Part shown: positions 6,144-7,416 of the stretch, piece after piece | Position numbering within the stretch: position 1 is the first letter of the stretch | Layout: each line of letters opens with the position of its first letter | Assembly: GCA_903833025.1 (NCBI GenBank) | Contig: CAILDT010000958.1 | Coordinates: 1 to 7,416 of the forward strand | Direction of reading: 5' to 3' | Source of the DNA: an uncultured Bacteroidota bacterium | Lineage (GTDB): Bacteria; Bacteroidota; Bacteroidia; 2-12-FULL-35-15 | DNA: 7,416 nt | Program-made: the position numbers and the translations under genes | Notes under the pieces: model-generated | Told to the model about the DNA's origin: nothing | Seen by the model: the letters and a program-made list of their open reading frames with translations, nothing else | Database searches by the model: none

Positions 6144-7235
6144 TTATTCTAAAATAATAACGGTATTCTCATCAAGTCCCTTAATAATTTCCACCCAATC
6201 GTTAGAGAAGAAACCAGTTTCAACAGTTGTTTTACCAGCACCCTTTATATTAACTTTATTGCCATAACCAAGATATTCTTTAGGGATAACTAAAATATTA
6301 TTCTTTGTACCAAGCACAATATTGCCTTGCAACTGTGTTCCTGAAATATTAAAATCCATTTTGTTTGTAAACTTTACCTTACAATAAAAAGACTGTGCCT
6401 GCTCATCAAACGCCGGATATATTTCGGAAACAGCGCCGTCGTAATTTTTATTCTTATCCGTATTCAATTGAATAATTACTTTTTGTCCTAACTTAATTCG
6501 CGAAATATTCGTTTCATCAATACTTAGTTTTGCATATAAATTATTTTCATCGCCAATAACAGCAATAACATCCCCCCTACGCACATAATCGCCAAGTTGC
6601 TTTAATTTCTTGAATACCTTCCCTCTCACCACCGCCTTAATTTCATTGTTGCCCTGCAATACTCCATTTACATTAGATTGGGATTGCTGAATAATTAATT
6701 GTTGGTCGGCTTGTTGTTTTAATAAATTATAATTATCCTGCAATGAAGCTAGATTAGCTTTTGAATTTTCCTTCGCCAGAGATATATTTTCGTATTCTAA
6801 TTTTGAAACACTTTTTTCGTCATACAACTTTTTATAACGCTCTTCCTGCACTTCATCCTGTTTTAATTTCAACTTAGCAAGTTCAATATTATCTGCTACC
6901 TGTTTCAGTGCAGGCGCATTTGGAGAAGTATTATTTCCAGCGATAGATAAAAGGGCGTTTGCACTTTGCGAATTATAATCGTTCGGTTTGTTTTCTATAA
7001 CAGCTAAAATAGTTCCCGCTTTGACAGTGTCTCCTTCATCAAAATTTAATTTAATCAGATAACCGTCACTCTGTGCAGTCATATTATACTGGTTATCGGG
7101 AACAAGAACACCAGAAGCAAAAACAGTTTCGGTAATGTCTTTTCTTATTGGTTTTGTTTCCGTTGATTTTTTTCCACAGGAAATAAGCAGCGAGAATGCT
7201 ACGATAAACGCAGGTATTTTAATTAAAGTTTTCAT
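6144..7235 (-). CDS. HlyD/MacA-family periplasmic adaptor lipoprotein
   Basis: 363-residue membrane fusion protein that would bridge the permease and the TolC-like channel in the periplasm. The signal peptide ends in a lipobox LISC, with Cys20 the likely lipidated residue. Domains in order: first half-lipoyl motif (about 52-82, SDGYLIKLNFDEGDTVKAG), a helical hairpin rich in Lys, Glu, Leu and Gln (about 108-190), second half-lipoyl motif (about 199-230, VVRGKVFKKLKQLGDYVRRG), a beta-barrel domain (about 234-310), and a membrane-proximal domain starting near VIPKEYL and ending GLDENTVIILE. The length is normal for the family and no domain is missing. The ATG overlaps the stop codon of the TolC-family gene as ATGA, which means translational coupling. 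A signal peptide with lipobox fixes the start. Confidence 0.95.
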   Translation of the reverse strand: MKTLIKIPAFIVAFSLLISCGKKSTETKPIRKDITETVFASGVLVPDNQYNMTAQSDGYLIKLNFDEGDTVKAGTILAVIENKPNDYNSQSANALLSIAGNNTSPNAPALKQVADNIELAKLKLKQDEVQEERYKKLYDEKSVSKLEYENISLAKENSKANLASLQDNYNLLKQQADQQLIIQQSQSNVNGVLQGNNEIKAVVRGKVFKKLKQLGDYVRRGDVIAVIGDENNLYAKLSIDETNISRIKLGQKVIIQLNTDKNKNYDGAVSEIYPAFDEQAQSFYCKVKFTNKMDFNISGTQLQGNIVLGTKNNILVIPKEYLGYGNKVNIKGAGKTTVETGFFSNDWVEIIKGLDENTVIILE

Positions 7236-7416
7236 TTTATTTTATTTTCAATATCAATTTTAGATTTTGTGTAAAGTAAACTTGCCAGCGCACTGCTATA
7301 ATTAAAGCGGCTTGCCAGCATATCATTAAAGGCGATTAATAATTTATCAGCAGGTAACAGCGATTCGTTGTATTGGTTAACTGCCATTGTATAATTTTCC
7401 TGTTTCAATTGAAACA
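7232..7416 (-). CDS. TolC-family outer membrane efflux protein, C-terminal fragment
   Basis: Only the last 60 codons are inside the window; the gene continues beyond base 7416. The first complete codon is at 7414-7412, and the stop TGA is at 7234-7232, inside the ATGA shared with the adaptor start. The visible part is one long amphipathic helix with NQYNESLLPADKLL, AFNDMLASRFNYSSAL and a short charged tail, the pattern of the last coiled-coil helix of TolC/OEP proteins in Bacteroidota. Its position directly upstream of an adaptor, permease and ATPase supports the call. It would be the outer membrane and periplasmic tunnel of the export system. No domain can be judged from so short a piece, so the family call leans on context as well. 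Confidence 0.8.
   Translation of the reverse strand, partial: FQLKQENYTMAVNQYNESLLPADKLLIAFNDMLASRFNYSSALASLLYTKSKIDIENKIK

Noticed and set aside
7401..7416. Perfect 16-bp palindrome TGTTTCAATTGAAACA, resembling the ends of some CRISPR repeats
   Set aside because: It occurs once, at the window edge, and lies in frame within the TolC-family coding sequence (FQLKQ). No repeat-spacer pattern follows within the window.

Overview
The window is low-GC DNA that reads as Bacteroidota. Start codons are preceded by A-rich leaders with no Shine-Dalgarno motif. The MBOAT/SGNH-like acetylation pair and the periplasmic protein built from YPK-type TPR units with a long charged helix are also typical of that phylum. 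No rRNA, tRNA, CRISPR array, transposase or phage gene is visible. The assignment rests on style and family resemblance, not on a marker gene.

Left part (1-2384, + strand): three tightly packed genes. They are the C-terminal two-thirds or so of an AlgI/DltB-type membrane-bound O-acyltransferase (MBOAT), a membrane-anchored SGNH-like partner that starts directly after the MBOAT stop codon, and a small secreted protein of unknown function that overlaps the partner by 8 bases. MBOAT plus SGNH partner is the usual core of a machine that moves acyl groups, typically acetyl, across the inner membrane onto an extracytoplasmic glycan. Here the SGNH partner appears to lack the usual catalytic residues, with Cys, Ser and Asn where Ser, Asp and His are expected. 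This is the most interesting point in the window.

Middle (2386-3960, - strand): a convergent gene separated by a single base from the left cluster. It encodes a 524-residue secreted protein with an N-terminal beta-sandwich-like domain and two TPR-like units. Between those units lies a helix of exactly 165 residues made of eleven 15-residue repeats. A weak AT hairpin covers both stop codons. A 253-base non-coding gap (3961-4213) follows, containing a perfect 12-bp inverted repeat.

Right part (4214-7416, - strand, transcribed right to left): a TolC-family outer membrane protein (C-terminus only), a HlyD/MacA-like lipoprotein adaptor, a MacB/LolE-like FtsX-domain permease and a LolD/MacB-like ATPase. 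The genes overlap or are a few bases apart, so they form one operon for an envelope-spanning ABC export system. The substrate cannot be read from the sequence.

Most of the window is ordinary accessory envelope biology. I do not see a clearly new system. The candidates worth checking are the degenerate SGNH partner with its overlapping small secreted gene, and the 15-residue repeat protein.
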